Assembly (NCBI GenBank): GCA_963789495.1
Contig: CAWBLP010000012.1
Location: forward strand, 248,001 to 312,000
Direction: 5' to 3'
DNA length: 64,000 bases
Source of the DNA: CAWBLP01 sp963789495
Lineage (GTDB): Bacteria; Pseudomonadota; Alphaproteobacteria; Acetobacterales; Acetobacteraceae
The notes under the pieces were generated by a model that saw nothing but the letters and a program-made list of their open reading frames with translations, did no database searches and was not told where the DNA came from. Below are positions 37,516 through 46,242 of this stretch, one piece after another. Position 1 is the first letter of the stretch. Each line of letters opens with the position of its first letter. A program made the position numbers and the translations under genes.

Positions 37516-37921
37516 GCGGCAGCCGGCCCGTCGTCCCGGCCTCTCCCCGCCGGATCGGGCGAGGGCCCGGGGCGTATGCCTGGTCCGCCGGCCACCCCCA
37601 AGACCCCGAAGGGCCTCGCTGCAAGCGCTTGAAGCTGGGCAAGACGCAGCACGCGAGCACACATCTCTCCCCATCCCCTCCCCCACCTCTTCCCCCACAC
37701 CTTCCCGTCTTGGCCGGACCTGACCCGGCCATCTGCCCCGGAACGACCGGGTCGCCCCGCCCGTCCTGCACGCCCGGTCCGGGGGTTGCTGGCCGGGTCA
37801 GGGTCAGGCCCGGCCAAAACGGGGGGTGCGGGGGAGCGGACGGACCCGCCTCCCTCATCCAACGCACACAGAGCCCCGCTGCCTCAGCCGGCCCCCGGTG
37901 GGCCGAACCTGCCGACGCGGC
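37516..37921. other. 406-bp intergenic region downstream of pheT
   Basis: No gene is supported. It contains the third copy of the dispersed palindromic repeat (37707-37820) and G/C-rich simple sequence. It lies between the convergent pheT and epoxide hydrolase-like genes, so it should hold both terminators. Confidence 0.55.
37707..37820. repeat. dispersed palindromic repeat, copy 3
   Basis: Left arm 37707-37734 (GTCTTGGCCGGACCTGACCC ... GGCCATCT) and right arm 37790-37820 match copies 1 and 2 in inverted orientation. The right arm carries a short internal duplication (GGGTCAGGGTCAGG). Confidence 0.75.
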
Positions 37922-39079
37922 TCACCCCGTTGCCTGATCGCGCAGGAACGCCAGCAACAGCGACTGCACCACTTCCGGCTGCTCCTGCTGCACCCAATGC
38001 CCGGCGCCGTCGATCAAGTGGCAGCCACGCATCTGCGTGCATGCGCTCGCCTGCATGCGCTCCACCGCGCCGGGAACCTGGTAGACGCCCCAATCGCTGC
38101 TGCCGGCCACGAACATCGCCGGCACATCGATGCGACGCCCGGCGAAGGTTTGCAGCTCCGCCTGGTCCAGTCCGCCGGTGCCGCGGCGATACCACTGTAA
38201 GCCGCCCTGAAAGCCGATCCGCCCGTATTCGCCGCTATAGACCCGCAGATCCGCCTCGGTCAGCCAGCGGCAGGCGGCAATTTCGGCCGGAGTCGGCATC
38301 TCATGCGCGACCGTTTCGGCCATGGTCTCGTGCAGGTCCATGATGTAGTAGGTCGGCATCTTCGCCAGTTCCCCGGCTGTCCAGCCCTCCAGCCGGAACG
38401 GCCGATTTCCCGCCCAGTCGGCGCTCTTGTGATGGTAGTAGGCGCGCAGGAACGCGTGCACGCCCTGTTTGCACTGCCACATGTCCGCGTTGGCCGGCGG
38501 CGTCGAGTAATACCACTGGTAGTGCTTGCGCGGCCGCTCCAGCTTCGCCAACGCCGCATGGATGTCGGGGGCCGGCGGCGGGGCGCTGGCGCGCAGTGTG
38601 TCGAACGGCAGAGCCGGCGGGCCGGCGAACGGCGCGCTCATCAGCGCCACCGAGCGGAACACGTCCGGCCGCACCAGCGCGCACCAGGCGGCGACCGGAG
38701 AGCCGAAATCATGCCCCACCACCGCCGCCACCGTCCGGTGCCCCAGCGCGAACACCAGCCCCAGCGCGTCCCGCACCGCATTCAGCAGCCGGAACGACGC
38801 CAGCCCGTGGTCCTCGCCGCTGTCCCAGCCGGTGGTGCGCCCATAGCCACGCAGGTCCGGCGCCACGACGTGGAACCCCGCCTCGGCCAGCGGCAGCATC
38901 ACCTTGCGCCAGGAATACGCCAGCTCCGGGAAACCATGCAGCAGCAGCACGCAGGGGCGGTCGGCCTCGTCCCCGCCCGCCTCCAGCACATGGATGCGCA
39001 ACCCGTTGATATTCGGGATGAAACGGGAGCGGACTCCCACCGGCAGAACAGTGCTTTCCAGCGGTGCCGGCTGATCCAT
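37922..39079 (-). CDS. alpha/beta hydrolase, epoxide hydrolase-like
   Basis: 385 residues from ATG 39077-39079 (GGGAGGG upstream). The longer frame to 39202 runs through the 25-bp tandem array and is not coding-like. Fold markers: LLLHGFPELAYSW (HG-x-P oxyanion motif), VAPDLRGYGRT, VVGHDFGSPVAAW with Asp as nucleophile, and GAGHWVQQEQP with the catalytic His. Asp in the nucleophile elbow fits epoxide hydrolases and haloalkane dehalogenases; a large cap domain with Tyr residues (HYQWYYSTP) favours epoxide hydrolase. It diverges from an LLM flavoprotein gene. Confidence 0.85.
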   Translation of the reverse strand: MDQPAPLESTVLPVGVRSRFIPNINGLRIHVLEAGGDEADRPCVLLLHGFPELAYSWRKVMLPLAEAGFHVVAPDLRGYGRTTGWDSGEDHGLASFRLLNAVRDALGLVFALGHRTVAAVVGHDFGSPVAAWCALVRPDVFRSVALMSAPFAGPPALPFDTLRASAPPPAPDIHAALAKLERPRKHYQWYYSTPPANADMWQCKQGVHAFLRAYYHHKSADWAGNRPFRLEGWTAGELAKMPTYYIMDLHETMAETVAHEMPTPAEIAACRWLTEADLRVYSGEYGRIGFQGGLQWYRRGTGGLDQAELQTFAGRRIDVPAMFVAGSSDWGVYQVPGAVERMQASACTQMRGCHLIDGAGHWVQQEQPEVVQSLLLAFLRDQATG

Positions 39080-39161
39080 CGATCCCTCCCATATTGGCTG
39101 CCCGAACCATGTCCCGTCCCGGGATGCAGGGGAAGCCTCGGCGCCGCGGCGCAGCCGGCCC

Positions 39162-39297
39162 GCGCCCGACCTACCCCCGCGGGCTTGCGCCCGACCTACC
39201 ACCCGCGGGCTTGCGCCCGACCTACCCCCGCGGGCTTGCGCCCGACCTACCCCCGCGGGCTTGCGCCCGACCTACCCCCGCGGGCTTGCGCCCGACC
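39162..39297. repeat. 25-bp tandem repeat array in a divergent promoter region
   Basis: Units start at 39162, 39187, 39213, 39238, 39263 and 39288 (25, 26, 25, 25, 25 bp). The consensus starts GCGCCCGACCTACCCCCGCG and ends GGCTT. The last unit is partial. Each unit contains CGGGC and GCCCG, able to form a short stem. It occupies the space between the hydrolase-like (minus) and LLM (plus) genes. Confidence 0.9.
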
Positions 39298-39348
39298 CGC
39301 CGCCGCGAGACCATCACCGGCCCAACGCAGCCCAGGGAGGGCTGGAAC

Positions 39349-40302
39349 ATGCAGCGCAGCATCGCCGTCGGCCTCGGCATCATGGAATTCCCGTTCGACG
39401 GCGCCGACGGGTTCTGGCGCTGGGTCGATCTCTGCGAGTCCGGCGGCATCGACTCGCTGTGGCAGACCGACCGCCTGGTCAGCCGCGCGCCGATCCTGGA
39501 GAGCATGAGCGCGCTCGCCGCCATCGCCGGCCGCACAAAGCGCATCAAGTTCGGCGTCAACGTCGTCTCGGTGGCGATGCGCGAGCCGGTGCTGCTGGCG
39601 AAGCAATGTGCCACCATCGACATGCTGTCGGGCGGACGGCTGCTGCCCGGCTTCGGCATCGGCAGTCCGCGCGGGCCGGAATGGGGCACGATGCATCTGG
39701 ACCCGTCCACGCGCGGCCGAAAAACCGACGAGGCGCTGGAGATCATCGCCCGCCTCTGGGCCGGCGAGAAGCTGGACTACCAGGGCCGCCACTTCCAACT
39801 GACCGGCGCGCAGATCGCCCCGCTGCCCGCGCAGCCCGACCTGCCGATGTGGATCGGCGGTTCGTCGGACGCCGCGGTCCGGCGCACCGCGCGCTACGGC
39901 ACCGGCTGGCAGGCGGGTGCGGAACCGCCCGAGGAGGTCGGCCGCACCATCGCCGCGATCCGCGCCGCCATGGCGGAGAGCGGGCGCAGCATCGATGACG
40001 ACCATTACGGCGCCGCCTTCGCCTACCGGTTCGGAACCTGGGACGACCCCGGCATGGGACGCGTGGCGGAGGCCTATCGCGCCCGCACCGGCCGCGAACC
40101 GCACGAAGCCTTCGCCGTGGGCGATGCCGGCACCATCCTGTCGCGGCTGACCGCCTATGTGGAAGCGGGCGCCTCAAAGTTCATTCTGCGGCCCGCAGCG
40201 CAGGGTGACGCCGACATGCTGGCGCAGACCAGGTTGCTGATCGAACAGATCCTGCCCCAGGTCGCCGCCCGCTGGCCGCGGCCGGCCAGGACCGCCGCGT
40301 AG
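39349..40302 (+). CDS. LLM-class flavin-dependent oxidoreductase
   Basis: 317 residues from ATG 39349 with GGGAGGG upstream; the frame extends further 5' only through the tandem array. Bacterial luciferase-like TIM barrel: FWRWVDLCESGGIDSLWQTD, KRIKFGVNVVSV, LAKQCATIDMLSGGRLLPGFGIG and WIGGSSDAAVRRTARYGTGW. These enzymes use FMNH2 or F420; class members include monooxygenases and F420 reductases, so the exact reaction is unknown. Divergent from the epoxide hydrolase-like gene, with which it may share regulation. Confidence 0.9.
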   Translation: MQRSIAVGLGIMEFPFDGADGFWRWVDLCESGGIDSLWQTDRLVSRAPILESMSALAAIAGRTKRIKFGVNVVSVAMREPVLLAKQCATIDMLSGGRLLPGFGIGSPRGPEWGTMHLDPSTRGRKTDEALEIIARLWAGEKLDYQGRHFQLTGAQIAPLPAQPDLPMWIGGSSDAAVRRTARYGTGWQAGAEPPEEVGRTIAAIRAAMAESGRSIDDDHYGAAFAYRFGTWDDPGMGRVAEAYRARTGREPHEAFAVGDAGTILSRLTAYVEAGASKFILRPAAQGDADMLAQTRLLIEQILPQVAARWPRPARTAA

Positions 40303-40319
40303 CGGTCGCGGGTTGGCGC

Positions 40320-40348
40320 TTTACCTGCCCGGCGCCACGACCTAATCA
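40320..40348 (+). promoter_or_regulatory. predicted promoter of tRNA-Gln
   Basis: TTTACC (40320-40325) and TAATCA (40343-40348) separated by 17 bp. The tRNA begins 21 bp after the -10 box. Confidence 0.55.
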
Positions 40349-40368
40349 TGCCGCGCACCGGTCCGCGT

Positions 40369-40443
40369 TGGGGCGTCGCCAAGTGGTAAGGCAGCGGATT
40401 TTGATTCCGCCATTCGGAGGTTCGAGTCCTCCCGCCCCAGCCA
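40369..40443 (+). tRNA. tRNA-Gln (anticodon TTG)
   Basis: Cloverleaf by eye: acceptor TGGGGCG pairs with CGCCCCA, D-arm GCCAAGTGGTAAGGC, anticodon stem around loop TTTTGAT with anticodon TTG, and T-arm GGAGGTTCGAGTCCTCC. Discriminator G at 40440 and an encoded CCA at 40441-40443. The accessory region with IS remnants begins just after its 3' end, so it is a candidate integration site. Confidence 0.95.
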
Positions 40444-40897
40444 GCCTAAGTCATTGATATTGAAATGTTTTTACCTCGATCCGGTGCCGGGAAAGTGTCG
40501 GCGGACAGCCGCGGTTTCCTGGTGGAGCCATGAGGCCACGAGGTGAGAGACTGTTTCGGCCGCCATTGCGTGGTCCTGCTCGGCGCCTGTCTCGGACCGC
40601 CAAATCTCGAGTGCCCGTTGCTGTCAGAGGCGTTAGGGCTTGGGTCCCGTCGCGTTGTGTCCGAGTTGCGGACAAAGTGGTCGGCCGACACCGGATCCGT
40701 GGCGGTCGCTCCGGCAGGCCACTGACCGGCCGCTTGGACGATGCACAACAGGACCGAACGCCGACGTATGCAAATAGTATCTTTCACCCTTGTGTGTTTC
40801 GGCATGGAAAAAGGCCTCCGTTTGAGGGGTGATCGGCGTCCAAAAGGGAGCCCTCTGATGATGGGGCTCAAGCTGGCTTGCGTGGAGCACGGGGACC
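40444..40897. other. 454-bp accessory DNA after tRNA-Gln, no supported gene
   Basis: A minus-strand stretch (about 40474-40630) can be read as ALEIWRSETGAEQDHAM and a following short helix, but it has no recognisable family or start codon context. I treat it as decayed DNA. The sequence does not repeat the tRNA 3' end within this window. Confidence 0.45.
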
Positions 40898-41733
40898 ATG
40901 AACGAGATGCTGGTTGTGGAGACGGTCGCGAAGATCCGGCGGGCGTATTTCTTTCAAGGAAAGCGATCAAGGCGATCTGCCGCGAGCTGAACGTTTCGCG
41001 GAAGGTGGTTCGGAAGATCCTGCGTTCAGAGGCGACTGAGTTCCGCTACCGGCGTGGGGAGCAGCCGATGCCGCGGCTTGACCCGTGGCAGGAGGCGTTG
41101 GACCGCTTGCTGGCGTCGAACGAAGGCAAACCGCGCCGCGAGCGTTTGACGCTGATCCGGGTGTTCGAGGAGCTGCGCGGGCTCGGCTACGAAGGTGGCT
41201 ATGATGCGGTGCGACGTTATGCCCGAGGCTGGCTGCGCGATCGCGCGACAGCCTGGGTCGGGGCGTTCATTCCGCTAAGCTTCGCGCCAGGTGAAGCCTA
41301 TCAGTTCGATTAGCAGGCTGCTGAAAAAGGATTTTCGGGGCCCGGCCTCGCAACGATAACTCGCGAAATCGATGCTGAGCGCAAGATTGATTTGCGGCGA
41401 CCGCTGCTGCGATTCTTTTCGTTCATTCGTTGCGGAGTTGCTGGACTTTTTCAGCAGCCTGTTAGAGCTACGAGATCGTGCTGATCAACGGCACGACGGT
41501 GACGGTGACGGTCGCCCATGTGCGGCTGTGCCATAGCCGGATACTGTTTGTACGGGCGTATCCGCGCGAGACGCAGGAGATGGTGTTCGACGCTCATGAT
41601 CGGGCGTTTGGGTTTTTCAAAGGTGCCTGCCGGCGCGGCATCTACGACAACATGAAGACCGCGGTTGAGACGATCTTTGTCGGCCGTGAGCGCGCCTATA
41701 ACCGTCGCTTCCTGCAAATGTGCAGCCGGATCG
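40898..41733 (+). pseudogene. remnant of an IS21-family istA, interrupted by a MITE
   Basis: ATG 40898 begins MNEMLVVETVAKIRRAYFFQ. Then, one base out of frame (around 40959), KAIKAICRELNVSRKVVRKIL gives the IstA HTH. The next segment ends FAPGEAYQFD at 41310, where a 148-bp MITE is inserted. Reading resumes at YEIVLINGTTVTVTVAHVRL and continues to RERAYNRRFLQMCS near 41733, where similarity ends. The frameshift, stop, insertion and missing C terminus make it clearly non-functional. It is a different IS21 lineage from the intact copy at 46154-48695. Confidence 0.85.
41314..41461. mobile_element. 148-bp MITE with IS5-type ends
   Basis: Terminal inverted repeats CAGGCTGCTGAAAAAG and complement, flanked by TTAG on both sides (41310-41313 and 41462-41465), which fits the YTAR target of the IS5 group. 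The same end (TTTTTCAGCAGCCTG followed by TTAG) closes the IS5 remnant at 52317-52331. No coding capacity. Confidence 0.85.
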
Positions 41734-41851
41734 GCATGCCGGGCGACAGGTCCTCTCGCATTCCCGCGCGTCGCCTCGCAAGACAATCACGTGCAGCCGC
41801 AACGGCAAACGCCTGCGTCATGTTAATTGTGCTGCCAAATGCATGAATTGT

Positions 41852-41880
41852 TTTACCTCAGCGCGGAAAACCCGTAGAAT
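41852..41880 (+). promoter_or_regulatory. predicted promoter of the methyltransferase/ABC transport genes
   Basis: TTTACC (41852-41857), 17-bp spacer, TAGAAT (41875-41880). The start codon at 41903 would lie about 15 nt after the transcription start. Confidence 0.5.
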
Positions 41881-41902
41881 ACGACGTGCAAAAGTCAGAG
41901 AA

Positions 41903-42652
41903 ATGTCCGTAGAGGTAGAATTTCGCTTGCCGACAGAAACGAACACAAACGACGTGTCCACCAAAGCTATCGATGCGATCAGATATCGATTGCGGCCAAG
42001 TGAATACACGGCTCTGCTTATCCAAGCGCTGCGCGCGGAGCCAGGTGCGATCGCGGGTGTTCGCGCCCTCGAGATCGGCTTTGGCAGCGGCATTGTGCTC
42101 TCCGCCCTTGGCTCCCTCGGCGCGGCGCATCTCTGCGGCGTTGATATCGAACCGCAGGCCGTCATCGTCGCCTCCCGCCTGCTCACTGATCTCGGCTACG
42201 CCGCCATCTCCGAGCTTCTCCCAGGCGATATGTGGTCGCCGCTCGACGGCCGGCGCTTCGATCTCGTCGTTGCCAACCTGCCGCACTTCCCCACGAATGA
42301 CGGGCCGGTCGCCGACCGGCTGCCCAGCTGGAGCTACGGCGGGCCCGACGGACGCAAATTCCTCAATGAATTCATCGAAGGTCTGGCAACACATCTCGGG
42401 CCGGACGGACGCGCGCTGCTAACCCATAATGCGTTCGTCAACATTGATTTTTCGCGCGAACTCGCAGCACAACACGCTCTCGATCTTCGCATCGCCATCC
42501 CTTCGCTCGTCTATATTCCGCACGAGAAACTCCGCACCATGACAGACAGTGTCCGACTGGCGCAGCAGGGCCGTACAATTCACGTCTACGGCCCGTACAG
42601 CTTCGGAGAGATGTGCATCGTTGAGCTTCGGCACGCCGGAAGCCGTACGTGA
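41903..42652 (+). CDS. class I SAM-dependent methyltransferase (PrmC/RsmC-like)
   Basis: 249 residues from ATG 41903; earlier starts would read through istA remnant DNA. Motif I is ALEIGFGSGIVLSALGS. The acidic loop is LCGVDIEPQAV. The catalytic-type motif is FDLVVANLPHFP, similar to the NPPY/NLPF motif of N-methyltransferases acting on amide or ring nitrogens. That motif suggests methylation of N in a protein, nucleic acid or small molecule, but the target is unknown. Its stop is directly followed by the ABC binding-protein gene (TGA then ATG at 42653), so it is the first gene of that operon. Confidence 0.8.
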   Translation: MSVEVEFRLPTETNTNDVSTKAIDAIRYRLRPSEYTALLIQALRAEPGAIAGVRALEIGFGSGIVLSALGSLGAAHLCGVDIEPQAVIVASRLLTDLGYAAISELLPGDMWSPLDGRRFDLVVANLPHFPTNDGPVADRLPSWSYGGPDGRKFLNEFIEGLATHLGPDGRALLTHNAFVNIDFSRELAAQHALDLRIAIPSLVYIPHEKLRTMTDSVRLAQQGRTIHVYGPYSFGEMCIVELRHAGSRT

Positions 42653-44349
42653 ATGCCGCCTCACCTGCCGCGCGGCCGGAGCCTGCTGTGCCTGCTGTCA
42701 GGTCTGTTGTTCGTCGCATTTGTCCTGATTCGATCCGCGTCGGCATTGCCCGCGGCCACCACGCCGGCGGACACCTCGCTCGCCGATTTGCTCGATCAAG
42801 CCCGTGCCGCCGCACAGCACCGCTGTACCGGCGATGGTGTCAGCCGGCTAGTGCGGGTCATGTGCGCGCATAAGCTGCGCATTGGGGTCCGCACCGACTA
42901 TCCGCAATTTGCTCAGCGCGACGGCGGTACCTGGCAGGGGTTCGAGATCGACCTGGCGCGCGCCATCGCGGCAAGACTTAGCGTCGCCGCGCAACTGGTT
43001 CCCGTCATGCCGGCCAATCGCATCTCGGCGTTGGCCGAGGGGCAGGTCGACCTGGTGATCGCGACCATGGGATACACGACCGAGCGGGCCCCGCTGGTCC
43101 AGTTCATCACGCCGAGTTACTACGAGTTCAGAAACCGTCGTGATCGCCGACCGCGCCATTCGTATCAATGGTTGGCACGACATTTCCGGCAAATCGGTCT
43201 GCGTCACGGTCGGCAACAACTCGAACTGGGAACTGGCCGAGCATGGCGCGCGTCTGATGCTGTATGCGAGTTCCAGAACAATTACTCCGCGGCCTGGCCC
43301 ATGAGGAATGTCAGATCGTCGCGCAGGACAGCAGTTTCTTCGCCAGATCGCTCAGCGACCCTGACTTTGCCAAGAGATACGCGGTCAAGTTCGGCTTCGC
43401 GCCGGTTCCCTGGGGCATGGCGGTCGCGCGCGGCGATACGCACGACCTGCAGCAGGTCCTCTCCCTCATCCTACAAATCTTTCATCGCGATGGCGTGCTC
43501 ATCAGCATGGCACGCGCGCATCAGATCGCGCCGCAATTCCTGGAGCAGCAGCAGGCCACCTGGCAGGGTGTGTGCGCCAGCGCGTCCGGAGGCACCGATC
43601 CAGTCTGTAACCTGCCGCCGGCCAAATCCGATTTGCAGCCGACCGGTTTCGCCCCTGAGGTCGCGGCCGTGGAGGCCTGGCTGAGCGCGAAACTGTCGAT
43701 CCCCATCGCACTGCCGATGCTGAAGACAGAGCATGCCTGGACCTTGTTCCAGGATGGCATCGTCAACTCTCTGCTGCTGGTCACCGGTACCATAATCACG
43801 ACCTTGCTGGTGGCGCTCTCCGTCGGCGCGGCGGCAAGCGCTTCGTCCCGCGTCCTGCGATGGCCCGCGCGCGTGCTGGTCGTCGTCCTGCAATCGTCAC
43901 CACCGATCATGACACTTATCGTCGCCGCGGCCTTGCTGCGCGGCTTAGCCGAATTCACGCCGCTGACGGTGATGATCGCGGCAATCGCCGCGCTCGGGCT
44001 GATCAACGGGGCCAACGCAGGACAGGCCATCGCGGAGACCATCGGGGCGATCCGGCACGGCGTCACCGCACGGTCAGCCGGTGGTTCGCACCTGTTTTTC
44101 CGCGGCGTCTGCCTGTCAGCCAAACAGATCGAGGCATTCCTGATCAATGCGGCAAAAGCCACGCCGGTCGCCAGCTTCATCGGTGCGCCCGAGCTGTTGA
44201 ACCAGTTGACCGATATCGGTTCGTTCGCCAGTAGCCGTGCAAGCATCTACTGGGTGATGCTGATCTTTTATATGCTCATTGTCGCTGCGGTCGTCCGCTT
44301 GTCCGCCTCGCTGCGATGGTTCCTGCTGCGCCAGGTCGGCCTGGCATGA
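42653..44349 (+). CDS. amino-acid-type ABC transporter: substrate-binding domain fused to permease, two apparent frameshifts
   Basis: About 564 residues after repair. Signal/anchor helix (residues 8-32), then a family 3 binding domain (LRIGVRTDYPQFAQRDGGTW, GFEIDLARAIAARL, DLVIATMGYTTERAPLVQFI, SGKSVCVTVGNNSNWELAEH). Then a HisM/GlnP-like permease with five hydrophobic segments and a degraded EAA loop (AIAETIGAIRHGV). Two frame breaks, at GAGTTC 43124-43129 and 43268-43273, are both restored by GAGTC: YYESETVVIADRA and LYASPEQLLRGLA. Binding-permease fusions are usual in Firmicutes glutamine systems but uncommon here. A second permease follows; no ATPase of this family is adjacent. Confidence 0.78.
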
Positions 44350-44362
44350 CGGCGGCACTGGC

Positions 44363-45085
44363 GTGAACGCGGTGATCGACAGCCTGCCGCCGGGTTTCGT
44401 CTGGCAGGTGTTCGGCGGCATCGCCGTGAACCTGCGCATCGCCGTGCTGTCGCTGATCGGCGGCTTCGTGCTGGGCATTCCGCTCGCCCTGGCTCAGCTC
44501 CGGCCGGGTCTGCTCGCCAGGCTTGCCGGCGCCCTGGTCGGGCTGATGCGGGCTGCCCCGACGTTCGTGGTGATGTTCTTCCTGCTTAACGTCATCCCGT
44601 CGGAGCTCTCGTTTCTGTCGGTCCGGATCACCCTGTCGGGTGCGCCGATCGTCGCCCTCTCGATGCTGCCGTACTCCGCGTACTACATCGCCGAGAGCGG
44701 TCTGGATGCGCTGCAGCAACTCCGCCAGAACTCACCGATGACCGCACTTCTGTTCCTGCCGAATGTCGGGCGCGCCTTCTTCGTCCTGGTCATGGCCTCC
44801 AGCACCGGCGCGGCGATCGGCGTGCGCGAGGCGATCGGCATCATCGTCAGTCAGGCCAACCGGATGCCCAACCGTCTCGGCCAGTTTGCGCTGTTCGCCT
44901 TCGGCATCCTGCTGTTCGGCATCATCTTCCAGACCGGATTCGCCCTGTTAACGGTGATGCGCGGCTGGTTGTCCGGCCTGGTGGAGCGACGAATGCCGCT
45001 GCGGCCGGTGCCATCGCCAGCTAGCCCGGTGCCTGATCCGACCGGTGCGGGGTCCAGCCAGCGGGTCAGCCCACGGGAACGATAA
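44363..45085 (+). CDS. amino-acid-type ABC transporter permease (HisM/GltK-like)
   Basis: 240 residues from GTG 44363. Five predicted membrane segments: LRIAVLSLIGGFVLGIPLAL, the segment through PTFVVMFFLLNVIPSEL, IVALSMLPYSAYYIAESGLDAL (EAA loop follows in QQLRQNSPMTALLFLPNVGR), and two more. It would pair with the fused binding-permease to give a heterodimeric channel. The 3' end overlaps the convergent exporter fragment by 20 bp. The ATPase needed to drive it is not in this operon. Confidence 0.85.
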   Translation: MNAVIDSLPPGFVWQVFGGIAVNLRIAVLSLIGGFVLGIPLALAQLRPGLLARLAGALVGLMRAAPTFVVMFFLLNVIPSELSFLSVRITLSGAPIVALSMLPYSAYYIAESGLDALQQLRQNSPMTALLFLPNVGRAFFVLVMASSTGAAIGVREAIGIIVSQANRMPNRLGQFALFAFGILLFGIIFQTGFALLTVMRGWLSGLVERRMPLRPVPSPASPVPDPTGAGSSQRVSPRER

Positions 45086-46153
45086 GACCTTCGGACAGCC
45101 GGATCTGGCGGTCGGCGAGATGGAACCAGCGGTCATCATGGGTTGCGGCAATGATGGTGATGCCGCGCGCCTTCAGTGACGGCAGCACCTCCTCGTAGAA
45201 CTTGCGGCGGAACACCGGATCCTGGTCGGCTGCCCATTCGTCCAGCACCAGCAGCGGTTTGCCTTCCAGCACGGCGGCAATCAGCGCCAGCCGCTTGCGC
45301 TGACCGGTCGACAACTGCACCGTGGTGAACGCACCGTCGCGGATCGCGGCCTTGTCGACGATGTCCATCTCCTGCAACAGCGCATCCGCCTCTTCCGGCG
45401 CCAGCGTGTCGGTCAGCCCATACAGTTTGCGGAACAGGAAGTAGTCAGAGAAGACCGCGGCGATCCGATCGCGCACGTCCTGCAGGTACACCTCGTCCAC
45501 CGGCTGCCCGTCCAGCAGGATCTGCCCGCCCTGCGCCGGATAAAGGCCGGTCAGAATGCGCAGGAAGGTGGACTTGCCCGCACCGTTGCCACCGGTAATG
45601 AACACCGTCTCCCCCGCGGTCACCTTGAAGTCGAGCGGGCCCAGCACGAAGCCGTTGCCGCGCTCGCTCCTCGGGTAGCGAAAGGTAACGCCGCGCAGTT
45701 CCAGCGAACGGAACTCCTTGCGTTCGGGCAGCGGTGCCGGGTCATTCGCCGCCACCAGGCTCTCGGCCCTGATCTGCGCCTGCAACGTCGCTTCCAGCTC
45801 GAAGATGGCCCGCGCTGCCGCTTCCGCGCCGGATAGCGCCGGGATCGCGCCGATGATCATGCTGACCGGCCCCAGCACGAACAGCACCGCCATGGTGGCC
45901 TGCGCCAGGGTCCTTGCCGAAATCGTACCCAGCGCCGGCAGCAGGAAGACCATGGAGCCGACCAGCAGGAAGAACAGCACCTGGCCGACGACGAAGCTGC
46001 GGTTCATGCCCGCCTGCGCCTCCGCGCGGATATCCCGTGCTTCGTCCGCCAGGCCGAACAGCTCGTCGTACAGTGCGTCCGCCCGCCGGCGGCTGAGCTT
46101 GACCTCCTTGAAACCGTGCAGCAGAGCGGCGCTGGTGTCCTGGAACTCGCCGT
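45066..46153 (-). pseudogene. C-terminal part of a cyclic-peptide-type ABC exporter (PvdE/SyrD-like), truncated by IS21
   Basis: From the IS21 boundary (46153) the frame reads FQDTSAALLHGFKEVKLSRR, two membrane segments, then a complete nucleotide-binding domain: Walker A ITGGNGAGKST, Q-loop FSDYFLF, signature LSTGQRKRLALIAA and Walker B LLVLDEWAADQDP. The D-E-W-A-A-D-Q-D-P ending is typical of siderophore/cyclic-peptide exporters. About 150-200 N-terminal residues with most membrane helices are missing and are not found on the other side of the IS. The open frame continues into IS21 to 46280, but that part is IS-encoded. Confidence 0.85.
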
Positions 46154-46242
46154 TGTTGATTTCCGCTGAGATGTGACCCGGGTTTTCCACCGAGAACTGA
46201 CCCGCCTTGTGCGTGTGTTTCTCGGCTAGAGAACGGGTCAGG

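Noticed and set aside
39162..39297. CRISPR array
   Set aside because: Units abut without spacers; it is a simple tandem repeat. No cas genes in the window.
40446..40970. Minus-strand frames after tRNA-Gln
   Set aside because: No family resemblance, shifts between frames, and overlaps the istA remnant start.
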